Origin: Methylocystis bryophila
GTDB lineage: Bacteria > Pseudomonadota > Alphaproteobacteria > Rhizobiales > Beijerinckiaceae
Assembly (NCBI RefSeq): GCF_027925445.1
Contig: NZ_AP027149.1
Coordinates: 1,178,001-1,242,000 of the forward strand
Length of the DNA: 64,000 nt
Direction of reading: 5' to 3'
Each line of letters opens with the position of its first letter. Position 1 is the first letter of the stretch. A program made the position numbers and the translations under genes. This document shows positions 25,993-35,344 of this stretch, piece by piece. Below the pieces are notes generated by a model that was not told the origin of the DNA, searched no databases, and saw nothing but the letters and a program-made list of their open reading frames with translations.

Positions 25993-28428
25993 TCACACGT
26001 CCAAATTCGCGACGCTCAGCGCGTTCTCCTGGATGAATTCGCGCCGCGGCTCGACAACGTCGCCCATGAGCCGCACGAAAATCTCGTCGGCTTCGACGAG
26101 GTCCTTGACCTTCACCTGTAAGAGCGAGCGCACATTGGGGTCGAGCGTCGTCTCCCAGAGCTGCTCGGCGTTCATCTCGCCAAGGCCCTTGTAGCGTTGG
26201 ACCGTGAGGCCCTTGCGGCCCTGGGCGCTCATCGCCTCATAAAGCGCGAGCGGGCCTGAAGTGGAGGCCTCGTCGCCTTTACGGATGAGCAGCGCCTGGC
26301 CCTCGAAGATCTCGCGCAGCGACGCCGCGCGCTCGGTCAGCTTGCGCGCCTCGCTCGAAGCCAGGAGCGCGGCGTCGAGCATCGCGACATGTTCGACGCC
26401 GCGCAGCGTTCGGCGGAAAATATAGCCGCCGTCGCGGGGGGCGCCGCGCCAGCCGCCTTCCGTTTCTTCGGCAACGAGGTCGAGCCGACGCGAGACTTCG
26501 TTTGCGAGCCGCTGCGCCTCCTCGGCGTCCTCCGGCAGAGGCTGCAAGGCGCCGGCCAAGGTCGCCTGCTCGACGACGGTCTGATCGTAGCGCGAATGCA
26601 GCGACAGCACGAGCTGGCGGAAGGCGCGGCACTCTTCGAGCACGCGCCGCAGATCGGCCCCGGCGCGCTCCTCGCCCGAGGCGGAGCGCAGCACGGCGCC
26701 GTCGAGCAGCGCGTCGATCAGATAATCCTCGAGCGCACGCTCATCCTTGAGATATTGCGTGGACTTGCCCTTGGTCACCTTATAGAGCGGTGCTTGCGCG
26801 ATATAGATATGGCCGCGCTCGAGCAGTTCGGGCATCTGTCGATAGAAGAAGGTCAGAATCAGCGTGCGGATATGGGCGCCGTCGACATCGGCGTCGGTCA
26901 TGATGATGATCTTGTGATAGCGCAGCTTGTCGATGTTGAACTCGTCGCGGCCGATGCCGGCGCCGAGCGCCGTGATGAGTGTGCCGACCTGCTCATTGCC
27001 GAGCAGCTTGTCGAAGCGGGCGCGCTCGACGTTCAGGATCTTGCCGCGCAGCGGCAGCACAGCCTGGAACTCGCGGCTCCTGCCCTGCTTCGCCGTGCCG
27101 CCGGCGGAATCACCCTCGACGATGAAAATCTCGGATTTCGCGGGATCGCGCTCCTGGCAGTCGGCGAGCTTGCCCGGGAGGTTGGCGACGTCCAGTGCGC
27201 CCTTGCGGCGCGTGAGATCGCGCGCCTTTCGCGCCGCCTCGCGCGCGGCCGCGGCCTCGCAGACCTTGCCGACGACGATCTTGGCGTCGCTCGGCCTTTC
27301 TTCGAGCCATTGGCCTAGCATCTCGTTGACGATGCTCTCAACCGCCGGCCGCACCTCGGAGGAGACGAGCTTATCCTTCGTCTGCGAAGAGAATTTTGGA
27401 TCGGGGACCTTCACCGAGACGACGCACGTCAGTCCCTCGCGGCAATCGTCACCGGTGAGATCGACCTTCTCACGCTTGGCCAGCCCCGAGCTTTCGGCAT
27501 AGGAGGTGATCTGGCGCGTCAGCGCGCCGCGAAATCCCGCAAGATGCGTGCCGCCGTCGCGCTGCGGGATGTTGTTGGTGAAGACCAGCACATTCTCGTG
27601 GTAGCTGTTGTTCCACCAGAGCGCGACCTCGACCTGAATATGCTCCCGCTTTCCGGCGATCATGATCGGCGCGGAGAGGAGAGGCTCCTTGGCGCGATCG
27701 AGATAGCGCACGAAGGCCTCGAGCCCGCCTTGGTAGAAGAGCTCATCCGTTTTCACCTCGGCATGACGCGCGTCGGTCAAGACGATGCGCACGCCGGAAT
27801 TCAAAAAGGCGAGCTCGCGAAGCCTGTGCTCGATCGTTGCATAATCGAACTCGACCATGGTGAAGGTCGCGGGCGACGGCTGGAAGGTGACTTCCGTGCC
27901 GCGCTTCGGCTTTCCGTCAACCTCCGGCGCCGGACCGACGACGACGAGATCGGCGACGGCGTCGCCATTGGCGAACTCCATCGAATGCTCTTTGCCTTCT
28001 CGCCAAATGCGCAGCTTCAACCATACGGAAAGGGCATTCACGACCGAGACGCCGACGCCATGCAGGCCGCCGGAAACCTTGTAGGAGTTCTGGTCGAATT
28101 TGCCGCCCGCATGTAGCTGCGTCATGATGACATTGGCGGCCGACACGCCTTCCTCGTGGTGGATATCGGTCGGAATGCCGCGGCCATTGTCGGTGACGGT
28201 GCAGGAGCCGTCGGGATTGAGCGTCACCGAGACGAGCGTCGCATAACCGGCGAGCGCCTCGTCGATCGCATTGTCCACGACCTCGTAGACCATGTGATGC
28301 AGGCCGGTGCCGTCATCCGTGTCGCCGATATACATCCCGGGGCGCTTGCGCACGGCGTCAAGGCCGCGGAGCACCTTGATGGAGCCCGCGCCATAGTCTT
28401 CGCCATTCGCAAATTCTTGATCGCTCAT
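25993..28428 (-). CDS. gyrB: DNA gyrase subunit B
   Basis: The ATPase subunit of gyrase, which introduces negative supercoils. The 811-residue protein has the GHKL ATPase (VLRGLDAVRKRPGMYIGD, VDNAIDEA, DNGRGIP), transducer domain, TOPRIM motifs (EGDSAGG, the DADVDG metal site) and the C-terminal QRYKGLGEMNAEQLWETT. The ATG at 28428 (MSDQEF) is chosen, with GGAG about a dozen bases upstream; 12 in-frame upstream codons lack support. No dnaN or recF neighbours. Confidence 0.97.
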   Translation of the reverse strand: MSDQEFANGEDYGAGSIKVLRGLDAVRKRPGMYIGDTDDGTGLHHMVYEVVDNAIDEALAGYATLVSVTLNPDGSCTVTDNGRGIPTDIHHEEGVSAANVIMTQLHAGGKFDQNSYKVSGGLHGVGVSVVNALSVWLKLRIWREGKEHSMEFANGDAVADLVVVGPAPEVDGKPKRGTEVTFQPSPATFTMVEFDYATIEHRLRELAFLNSGVRIVLTDARHAEVKTDELFYQGGLEAFVRYLDRAKEPLLSAPIMIAGKREHIQVEVALWWNNSYHENVLVFTNNIPQRDGGTHLAGFRGALTRQITSYAESSGLAKREKVDLTGDDCREGLTCVVSVKVPDPKFSSQTKDKLVSSEVRPAVESIVNEMLGQWLEERPSDAKIVVGKVCEAAAAREAARKARDLTRRKGALDVANLPGKLADCQERDPAKSEIFIVEGDSAGGTAKQGRSREFQAVLPLRGKILNVERARFDKLLGNEQVGTLITALGAGIGRDEFNIDKLRYHKIIIMTDADVDGAHIRTLILTFFYRQMPELLERGHIYIAQAPLYKVTKGKSTQYLKDERALEDYLIDALLDGAVLRSASGEERAGADLRRVLEECRAFRQLVLSLHSRYDQTVVEQATLAGALQPLPEDAEEAQRLANEVSRRLDLVAEETEGGWRGAPRDGGYIFRRTLRGVEHVAMLDAALLASSEARKLTERAASLREIFEGQALLIRKGDEASTSGPLALYEAMSAQGRKGLTVQRYKGLGEMNAEQLWETTLDPNVRSLLQVKVKDLVEADEIFVRLMGDVVEPRREFIQENALSVANLDV

Positions 28429-28919
28429 GCTTTTCTTATTCTCCGGGGGCCGCGCGCCCCTCAACGATTCGTCAGGGTTGAGTTTACGACGATTCAGCCC
28501 CCGGTTGCACGGAGAAAAGGGGGCGCGCTCGATTTCGGGCGAAGCTGTAAATGCCGGCGATGTTTAGGAGATCGCCGGGGCGCGCGAGAGAGTCCCCCCA
28601 ATCTCGCCTGCCTTGGCTGCGCCCCTATCGCTTATGCGGCGCCGTCTATCGGATCGCAGACTCGTTGCGCTGCGCTTCAATCCTCACCGTCGCTCCGCCG
28701 ATCGCCGCGCCACGTCGATATCGGACGTCGATCTCTCGCCCGACGGGCAGAAGTCCCACGAGATTTCGAAGCTGGCTGCGAAAAGCTTTTATCACTCGCC
28801 GGGAGTCGCTGCTAGCAGCTTGATTTCAAACGGCTTTGGTATGCTCATTGCTTGCCAATTCACAAGGACGTCGGCACAATCGGCGCACGTCCGAGAGCAT
28901 AGCAAAGAGGAGAACCGCG
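28429..28919 (+). other. Intergenic region between divergent gyrB and usg
   Basis: About 490 bp that must hold the gyrB promoter on one side and the usg promoter on the other. No frame in it looks coding: the open frames are Arg/Ala/Ser-rich and lack start signals. I see no RNA gene or clear palindrome. AAAGAGGAGA just before 28920 is the usg ribosome binding site. Confidence 0.5.
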
Positions 28920-29189
28920 ATGGCTTCGAAGGAGTTTCGCTTGCAGATGGCGGGCTATGGTCTGACGACGGCGAACATCCTCTATCGCCTGCCGGATCAT
29001 CCCGCCATCATCCAAAGCTACATCTGGCAGGACTACGATCTGCACCCCGAATTTCCGCAGTTGCGGCGATTCCTGGATTTCTGGGCGCAGAAGCTGGAGG
29101 GCCCGCTGCACGCTGTCACAGTCTCCCACTCCGGCCTGATCAAGCCGGCGGAAATTAGATTGCTCAATGGGGAGTTTCGAGTGCACTGA
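28920..29189 (+). CDS. usg: Usg family protein
   Basis: An 89-residue protein of the alphaproteobacterial Usg family (MASKEFRLQMAGYGLTTA, ILYRLPDHP, YIWQDYDLHPEFPQLRRFLDFW, LEGPLHAV). The family is sometimes described as linked to tryptophan or aspartate-family biosynthesis genes, but a biochemical role is not established. AAAGAGGAGAAC precedes the ATG, which is why the upstream in-frame ATG at 28836 is rejected. No operon partners. Confidence 0.85.
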   Translation: MASKEFRLQMAGYGLTTANILYRLPDHPAIIQSYIWQDYDLHPEFPQLRRFLDFWAQKLEGPLHAVTVSHSGLIKPAEIRLLNGEFRVH

Positions 29190-29287
29190 CGCGCGAGCTC
29201 GCCTTTCCGCAGTCGCTTCAAGCCGGCGCCGATGCGCGCATCTCGCGCGCCGGGCCGGCGCTCCTTGCATTTCCAGGGGAGAGCGGC

Positions 29288-29380
29288 AAAAGCGTTTTTC
29301 CGGTCAGGACCTGTGCTCAGTATTTGATCTGAAGCGATTCCTTTTCGTTCGCGTGACTCCACGCGATCGGGACGCGTTCT
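29288..29380 (+). repeat. Dispersed intergenic repeat, diverged copy
   Basis: Retains AAAAGCGTTTTTCCGGTCAGGAC (quoted in part) and GAAGCGATTCCTTTTCG, remnants of modules B and A, but the hairpin arms have decayed. It lies between usg and the secreted hydrolase gene. Confidence 0.5.
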
Positions 29381-29475
29381 AACTGTGAGCTTGTTTGGCT
29401 CGTCATGCTATGAGCGTAGCCCATGGGGCGACCGGCGGGTCCTGCGCCAACTCAGAGATCATCGGAGATTGAGCC

Positions 29476-30525
29476 GTGAAAAAGAGCTCCCTTTGCCTCA
29501 GCCTCTCCCTCTTGCTTTGCGGGTCGATCTCCTTGCTCGGGGTCGGCGCCGAAGCCTGCACGCGCATCATTTACGAAACCGGCGCGAAAAATTTCATGGT
29601 CGGCCGCACCATGGATTGGATGGAGGAGCCTCCAACGGATCTCTGGTCGTTTCCGAAAGGCTTGGCCCGTGACGGCGGCGTTGGGGCGGGGTCGATCAAA
29701 TGGACCGCCAAGCGCGGTTCGGTCGTCAGCTCCTTTTACAACATTGGCACGGTAGACGGCATGAACGACGCAGGGCTCGTCGCAAATGTGCTCTATCTCG
29801 TGGAGGCCGACTACTGCGACGCCGGCGCATCGAAGAAACCGAAGCTCTCCATCGGCGCCTGGGGCCAGTATGCGCTCGATAATTTCGCCACGGTGGCGGA
29901 GGCGGTCACAGCGCTGCAAAAAGAGCCGTTCGTCATCGTCGCCCCCGATTTGCCGGGCGGCCACAAGGCCGGCGCGCATCTCTCCATCGCCGACGCTTCG
30001 GGCGACAGCGCCATCTTCGAATATATCAAGGGCAAGCTCGTCATTCATCACGGCCCACAATATCGGGTCATGACCAATTCGCCGAGCTACGACCAGCAGC
30101 TCGCGAACGAAGCTTACTGGGCGGATGTGGGCGGCCAGTTCCTTCCCGGCACGGCGCGTTCCGCCGACCGCTTCGCCCGCATGAGCTGGAACCTCAACGC
30201 CGCCGCAAAAGAAAGCGACCCGAGGCTCGCGACGGCCACGACCTTCTCGCTCATTCGCGCCATTTCCGTGCCGCTCGGCGTCGCGGATTCTGAGCTGCCC
30301 AATATTGCCCCGACAAGCTGGCGGACGGTCTCCGACACGCAGGCGAGGCGCTACTACTTCGATTCGGCCTATAATCCGGAGATCTTCTGGGTCGATCTCG
30401 ACAAATTGAGCCTGGGACCCGGCGCGAAGCCCGCCAAGCTCGATATGAGCGGCCGGCCCATCCTTTCGGGAGAAGTCTCGGAACGCTTTGCGCCGGCGGA
30501 GCCGTTCAAGTTCCTGTCGCGCTGA
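29476..30525 (+). CDS. Secreted linear-amide C-N hydrolase (choloylglycine hydrolase family)
   Basis: A 349-residue Ntn hydrolase. A signal peptide (residues 1-27) ends in VGAEA, so cleavage would expose Cys28 (CTRIIYET) as the N-terminal nucleophile. FMVGRTMDWM with its Arg and Asp, the late TNSPSYDQQL motif and the Asn-containing region fit the bile salt hydrolase/penicillin V acylase family. In a free-living bacterium the substrate is more likely an N-acyl amide, for example a homoserine lactone or N-acyl amino acid. GTG start at 29476. A single gene; convergent with the deacetylase gene. Confidence 0.85.
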   Translation: MKKSSLCLSLSLLLCGSISLLGVGAEACTRIIYETGAKNFMVGRTMDWMEEPPTDLWSFPKGLARDGGVGAGSIKWTAKRGSVVSSFYNIGTVDGMNDAGLVANVLYLVEADYCDAGASKKPKLSIGAWGQYALDNFATVAEAVTALQKEPFVIVAPDLPGGHKAGAHLSIADASGDSAIFEYIKGKLVIHHGPQYRVMTNSPSYDQQLANEAYWADVGGQFLPGTARSADRFARMSWNLNAAAKESDPRLATATTFSLIRAISVPLGVADSELPNIAPTSWRTVSDTQARRYYFDSAYNPEIFWVDLDKLSLGPGAKPAKLDMSGRPILSGEVSERFAPAEPFKFLSR

Positions 30526-30543
30526 GCCGGCGCGCATCGCGCT

Positions 30544-31527
30544 CTAGCGCGCGAAAACACACGGCCAACCCAAGGATCTCGCCCGCGCCTCCGCTTGGGA
30601 GTCCGCGTAGAAGTTGAAACGATAATGTCGCCAGGCGTCGAGCCTGGAGTAGCGGCCGTCGCCCAAAAGCACATGCGTGTAGCCTTCCGCGCGCAGGATC
30701 TCCGGCTGTCCGGCGCGGTAGCTGCCGTTGGGAAATGCGTAGATTTTCGGCGCAAAGCTCAAGCGCTCGAGAAAAAACTCTCGGCATTTGCGAGCGTCAT
30801 TCCTAAGATAATCGTCAGTTTCCGTCGCCATGGAAGCGTGCTCGAACGAATGCGCGCCGACTTCATGAGATTGGGCGATTTGCCGGACCTCTTCGATCGT
30901 CATCATCGGCGAAGGTCGAAAATTTTCGAGCCGCTCGATCTGCGGCTGCAGCTTAGAGAATTGCGCCTTTTGCTCAGCGATCGGCTGCGCCTTCAACGCG
31001 CTCGAGCATCTCAAGCAGGATTTGGCGCGTTTGTCGGGATCGGCTCCGTTGGGCAGGCCAGGAAGCGGGACCTCGCGCAGCAGCCGCGCGGGCGCGCAAT
31101 TGATGAAGTCCTGCAAGATGACGTTCATCGGCGGCCGCCCCGTCTCGATCGCCGCGGGAAGGACGTTTTGATTGACGCGAACGCGATGTTTCTCGAGTAT
31201 TGGCGCCGCGATGTCGATGAAATCCTTGTAGCCGTCATCGAAGGAAATGATCATCGGCGGCTTGTCGCTTGCGAGTGGCCGCGAGAGCTCATCGAAGCCG
31301 ATCAGCGAAAACCTTGCTTTGAGCCAAGGGAGCAGCTCATCGAATTGGCTGGGCCCGATGGACGCGCAGCTTCCCGGGCTGGCCGTGACGCGATGAAGAT
31401 TGAGGATCGTCAACGCTTTCGCGCGCGAAAGCGTGAAGATCTTGAGCGTCACTGTTAGCTCCTGTTGCAAACCCCAGCAGAGCAACGTTTTCACTGTCTG
31501 TCTCACGGCCTCAGCCCCCGTTCGCAT
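30544..31527 (-). CDS. Polysaccharide deacetylase family protein
   Basis: A 327-residue NodB-homology protein, a metal-dependent carbohydrate esterase 4 fold that removes N- or O-acetyl groups from glycans. Motif 1 is IISFDDGYKDF (catalytic and metal Asp), motif 2 is the GAHSFEHASM metal-binding His-x3-His, and FPNGSYRAG fits motif 3. No obvious signal peptide: the N-terminal part is only mildly hydrophobic. I use ATG 31527, preceded by AAAGAGCGA, rather than the TTG at 31569. No glycan cluster surrounds it, so the substrate is unknown. Confidence 0.8.
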   Translation of the reverse strand: MRTGAEAVRQTVKTLLCWGLQQELTVTLKIFTLSRAKALTILNLHRVTASPGSCASIGPSQFDELLPWLKARFSLIGFDELSRPLASDKPPMIISFDDGYKDFIDIAAPILEKHRVRVNQNVLPAAIETGRPPMNVILQDFINCAPARLLREVPLPGLPNGADPDKRAKSCLRCSSALKAQPIAEQKAQFSKLQPQIERLENFRPSPMMTIEEVRQIAQSHEVGAHSFEHASMATETDDYLRNDARKCREFFLERLSFAPKIYAFPNGSYRAGQPEILRAEGYTHVLLGDGRYSRLDAWRHYRFNFYADSQAEARARSLGWPCVFAR

Positions 31528-32027
31528 TCGCTCTTTAAAAATGGGCGGTCGTTCGCATCGGAGCGCCAAAAAATCTACTGTTGGTTTTGACAGCGCTCCT
31601 TGGGAGCGATGCGCTGGAGCGTGAGCGGAGTGCTTCTGCTGTATACCCGAATTACACCAGCCTGAAAAGGCGCAATAAGCTTACGCGTAATGCTAACGAG
31701 TGTGTAGATAACAATGAACTCAAAAAGTTATCGAGCCAACAGCACATCAATAACACGTCATTATGTCCGGCGATTGTAAGTTTGTCCCATGCAAATGTCT
31801 TCATTCGTAATGCCTGGTAGGCATGCGTATGTATACGTAGAGATTTGCTGCATTCCGAGTCGTGCGGCGCTTTCCAGGCGATTGGCGTTCAAATTTTGGC
31901 GATTGCGTCTTCAGCAGACGACGGGGAGGGTATCCCCTTGCTCTTTTCAACGAGCAGGGAGAGCGGTAACGCAGAGAGCGACGGCGTCGAGCGGGCGGCT
32001 GGGGCGCCCGCGGCGCGATTTGGAGAC
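31528..32027 (+). other. Intergenic region with an AT-rich core
   Basis: 500 bp with no gene I can support. From about 31635 to 31830 the sequence is much richer in A and T than its surroundings, with several TATA-like and TGTGTAGATAA-like strings, and probably holds promoters for one or both flanking genes. The remainder is ordinary high-GC sequence. Confidence 0.45.
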
Positions 32028-32432
32028 ATGCGAAGCGTCATGCGTCGCCTGATCACTGCGCTCTTCCTGACTGTTCTGCTCACAGCTGCGGGCGTCTCGC
32101 GCGCGCTGAGCGCGTCGCAACCAGCCTATGTTTTGCAGGCGGAACAAAATTATCGACACGCGCGCGCCGAGCTCAACGCCGCGCAGAAGGCGCTGGCCCA
32201 ATTGAAGCAAGAGGAGGCGCGACTCGGCCGGCAAGCGATGCGGCTGCGCGGGCAGTGGCTTGAACCTGCAAAGCTGTGGCGCGCCACACAGGCGGCGCAA
32301 AAAAGGCTGGTCTTTGCGCAGCAGAATTCTCAGCAGTCGTTAACAGAGCTGAATATTGCGCGCGACGCGGCGCGCCGACAGAGGGTAGGACCCGTTTCCA
32401 CGCCCGAGCGATCGCCGCAATGGTGGTGGTGA
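32028..32432 (+). CDS. Small exported coiled-coil protein
   Basis: A 134-residue protein. A signal peptide or anchor (LITALFLTVLLTAAGVSRALSA) is followed by an almost wholly helical, Gln/Ala/Arg-rich region (residues about 30-115) that reads as a coiled coil (LNAAQKALAQLKQEEARLGRQ). ATG 32028 or ATG 32040 is the start. No family recognised; it is convergent with the metallophosphoesterase gene. Confidence 0.55.
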   Translation: MRSVMRRLITALFLTVLLTAAGVSRALSASQPAYVLQAEQNYRHARAELNAAQKALAQLKQEEARLGRQAMRLRGQWLEPAKLWRATQAAQKRLVFAQQNSQQSLTELNIARDAARRQRVGPVSTPERSPQWWW

Positions 32433-32485
32433 CGTGGGCTATGGCGCTGAAGGCGCGCGTTCACGCAGGCTTTCTCGGGTCGCAA

Positions 32486-33640
32486 TCACCGGGCCGTTCT
32501 CGCGACCGTCTCGCATTCGATCACGACCGAGTCCCGCGGGTTTTGCGATTTCCTCGGCGGATCGTCGAAGGACAGCGAGAAATAATCGACTTTCAGGCGC
32601 TTCGCCTCCGCCGTCACGCGCAGAAAGCCGGCGTTCATGACGTCGTAACTCTCCAGCCGAACCGTCGGCAGCGTCGTCACAAAAGGCAGTCGATCGACGG
32701 TCAGGCCTCGTTGGAGCTTGTGGAGCGAACGCGACGAGTTCGCAAAACCGCCCCCGCCGGCGACGATATAGGGCAGGGTCCTCCCTTCGAAATCGCGGGA
32801 AAATCTCTGATAGGAATGGACATGTCCCGCCAGGACGAGGTCCGGAGCCCGGCCGCTGGCCAGAAATGCGGAGTCCATGGCCGACATGATTTCAGCATAT
32901 CCGCCGTGGGTTTCATCGAGCGAAAAACAAGGATGGTGAGCCGCAACGATCAACCATTTATCGGACGGGGCGTTCCTCAATCGCTCCATGAGCCAGTCTC
33001 GTTGCGGCTGTTCGCCGCGTCGGTCCAATTGTCCATCGATATTTGAATATAATCCGATGATATGAACGAAGGGAGCCTCAAGAACCCAATAACAATAAGG
33101 CTGTGTCATCGTCGATCTGTATTTGAAAAGCCGCTGTGGCGAGGAAGCGCAGAAATTCTGCATAAAGCCTTGAAGCGACGGTTCATTGCATAGATCGTTG
33201 CGTCCAGCGATTTCTCCATCGTGATTGCCTGGAATCGCAAAAATTGGAGCGTCATAATATTGATATGGCTCGTAGAATTGCGCCACGTACTGGCTGCTTT
33301 CCCCGCTCAGATAAACGATGTCTCCAAGATGGAAGAGAAACCTAGGCCGCTCTCTCTCCTGCGCATCGGCAATTTGATCCTGCATGGCCGCAGCCACCGC
33401 GTTCTGCGTTTCATTGCCGTGAATTCCGCCGGTGTCGCCGAGGGCGTGAAACACCAGAGCGCCCGCTTCTTCCGATTGCCCGGTCACTCCAGGAAGAATC
33501 GCTTCCAAGGGAAAATTGAACTTCGTTCCAGCGAATGGAGGCGGCGGCTGGAAGCGCGGCTCCTCGGGGAAATTCGTGACCGGGTTGCCGATCTCGGGCG
33601 CGATCTTCGCAAAGGCCGAGCCCTTGATATCCTCGTTCAC
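32486..33640 (-). CDS. Calcineurin-like metallophosphoesterase
   Basis: A 384-residue protein with the full set of dinuclear-metal motifs: GDTGG near 68, LGDIVY near 105-110, GNHDGE at 138-143, AAHHPCFS near 233 and GHVHSYQR near 271. This is the purple-acid-phosphatase/Icc-like arrangement. There is no clear signal peptide. GTG at 33640 has GGAGG upstream. The substrate (phosphomonoester, cyclic nucleotide or nucleic acid) cannot be told. It is a single gene beside a PfkB kinase gene of opposite strand. Confidence 0.85.
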   Translation of the reverse strand: MNEDIKGSAFAKIAPEIGNPVTNFPEEPRFQPPPPFAGTKFNFPLEAILPGVTGQSEEAGALVFHALGDTGGIHGNETQNAVAAAMQDQIADAQERERPRFLFHLGDIVYLSGESSQYVAQFYEPYQYYDAPIFAIPGNHDGEIAGRNDLCNEPSLQGFMQNFCASSPQRLFKYRSTMTQPYCYWVLEAPFVHIIGLYSNIDGQLDRRGEQPQRDWLMERLRNAPSDKWLIVAAHHPCFSLDETHGGYAEIMSAMDSAFLASGRAPDLVLAGHVHSYQRFSRDFEGRTLPYIVAGGGGFANSSRSLHKLQRGLTVDRLPFVTTLPTVRLESYDVMNAGFLRVTAEAKRLKVDYFSLSFDDPPRKSQNPRDSVVIECETVARTAR

Positions 33641-33707
33641 GACGCAGCCTCCACTCGATCACGCTGCGTTTGAGCCGAATTGCACAAACGCGGACTGGTG
33701 ATCGATT

Positions 33708-33770
33708 CCAAAGTTTGAGAGCGCGATTCGCGCGAAAAACCGGTTTCCACTTTTACGCATCGCGCTCTAA
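33708..33770 (+). repeat. Dispersed intergenic repeat, module C only
   Basis: AGAGCGCGATTCGCGCG then CGGTTTCCACTTTTACGC and ATCGCGCTCT, a close copy of the module at 18348. It lies in the divergent space between the metallophosphoesterase and PfkB genes. Confidence 0.75.
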
Positions 33771-33876
33771 AGCTTGATGCGAGCGCGGCAAAATGCGACG
33801 CAGAGACGACAACTAGGCGACGGTTTGGCGCGGGAAGGCGCTTTTGCGTCCGCACCCATAGGAATCTATTCCGCCG

Positions 33877-34746
33877 ATGCCGACGACAAGCGCTGATGAG
33901 CGAGAAGGTGGCGTGCGAAGACGCGTTTGTTGCCTGGGCAGCATCAACGCTGATGTCACGCTGCGCTTGGATCGTCTTCCACAGCAACATGAGAAAATTG
34001 AGGCGCAACAGGTCCGCGTCGGCGGAGGCGGCTCCGCCGCCAACACCGCCGTCTGGCTATCGCGGCAGGGCTTGAGCGTCATGATGAGCGGCTGGATCGG
34101 AGAAGACGCCCTCGGAATGCTCGCCCTTTCCGATCTTCGAGCCAATGGCGTCGACACGCGCGCGGTCAAATTGCTGCCAGTCGCCTCGCCAATCGCCGTT
34201 TGCTTAGCGCCGCCGGATGACAAGAGGATCATCATCAGTCCGATCATCGAAGCGCCCTGGACGCCCTATGATTGCGCCGACGCTTATGTAACTGTCGATT
34301 GGCTGCACACGACCGTTTGTGAGGCGGATTTCTTGAGCGAGGCCAAAAGCGCGAGCCGCGAGCAGGGGACCGTTCTTTCGGTCGAGTTGGACGGTCGTTA
34401 TGATCCGGCGCTCGCCAACATAGCGGATTACCTTTTCACGAATTCCGACGAGCTGGCGCGCAAGCTGGGAACGGACGACCCCGTCGGTTTCCTATGGGAC
34501 AAGCATGGGGCGGATCCTGCAACCTGGTTTGTCACTCAAGGCATGCATGGGGTGGTGGTCATTGGCGGCGGGAAGACCGAAACCGTCTCGGCCCTTCCGA
34601 TTGAAGCCGTCGACCGCACGGGCGGCGGCGACGCTTTCAACGCAGGCGCCATCGCCGCGCTGCTCTCAGGCGCGGATCGTCGCTCGGCGGCGTCCGCAGG
34701 ACTTCTGCTGGCCGCGCAGGCGCTGCGAGTTCTGGGCGCTCATTGA
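33877..34746 (+). CDS. PfkB-family sugar or nucleoside kinase
   Basis: A 289-residue kinase of the ribokinase fold. The N-terminal substrate motif is VGGGGSAANTAVWLSRQG (residues about 48-65) and the C-terminal anion-hole/catalytic motif is DRTGGGDAFNAGAI (near 247-260), where the usual DTxGAGD is changed to DRTGGGD but the base Asp is kept. The family phosphorylates sugars, nucleosides or related alcohols with ATP. An internal GTG at 33913 could be the start. No catabolic genes adjoin it. Confidence 0.82.
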   Translation: MPTTSADEREGGVRRRVCCLGSINADVTLRLDRLPQQHEKIEAQQVRVGGGGSAANTAVWLSRQGLSVMMSGWIGEDALGMLALSDLRANGVDTRAVKLLPVASPIAVCLAPPDDKRIIISPIIEAPWTPYDCADAYVTVDWLHTTVCEADFLSEAKSASREQGTVLSVELDGRYDPALANIADYLFTNSDELARKLGTDDPVGFLWDKHGADPATWFVTQGMHGVVVIGGGKTETVSALPIEAVDRTGGGDAFNAGAIAALLSGADRRSAASAGLLLAAQALRVLGAH

Positions 34747-34867
34747 ACCGAGAGAGTCGCTGCGCGGCCTGGCCGAGTTCGAGAGAGCGGCGCATCCGGA
34801 GCAGGCGCTGCCGAGATGGAAACGATCGTAAGCGCCAACACGCAATCCGGCTGAGGAGGAAGTCGGA

Positions 34868-35206
34868 TCAGTCCTTCTCTTTGTCCTCGTCGTCGTCTTC
34901 TTCCTCGTCGTCGTCCTCTTCTTCCTCGTCTTCGTCGTCGTCCTCGTCCTCATCCTCGTCTTCATCGTCCTTGTCGTCGTCTTCTGCTTTGGCCCCAGCG
35001 TCCTTGTCCCAAGCCTTTTCACACTTTTTGAGATCCTCCGTCAGCTTCTCGAGGAGAGACGGCAGCGAATCCGCGATCTTTTCGAGGCCCTTGGTCGCGG
35101 GCGCGCCAGAACCAATTTCAAGCAGCCCTTGGCCGCTGCAGATAGAATCGCGGGTTTGTTCGATCGCTCCGTCCAATTCCTGAGTGCCGAGCTTGCCATA
35201 AGCCAT
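34868..35206 (-). CDS. Small protein with a poly-Asp/Glu tail
   Basis: A 112-residue protein. The first 70 residues are a normal-looking helical domain with two cysteines (SICSG and KKCEKAW); the last 35 are almost only Asp and Glu, encoded by a GTC/CTC/TTC-rich microsatellite on the plus strand. Such tails may bind cations or basic proteins. ATG 35206 is followed by a sensible reading frame and preceded by AAGGGAGAAAG. No family recognised. Confidence 0.6.
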   Translation of the reverse strand: MAYGKLGTQELDGAIEQTRDSICSGQGLLEIGSGAPATKGLEKIADSLPSLLEKLTEDLKKCEKAWDKDAGAKAEDDDKDDEDEDEDEDDDEDEEEEDDDEEEDDDEDKEKD

Positions 35207-35344
35207 GAGCTTTCTCCCTTGAGGCGACCCACACCTGAATTGAGGCCGTCCCGCATCACCGATGATGCGCGCATTCCACGGGGAACCGCGAGCGACAAAA
35301 TTCGCACAGCCCCATAACGCGCGTGCGACGGCGTCAATTCGAGT

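Noticed and set aside
26389..27318. 309-codon frame opposite gyrB
   Set aside because: Antisense of conserved gyrase sequence.
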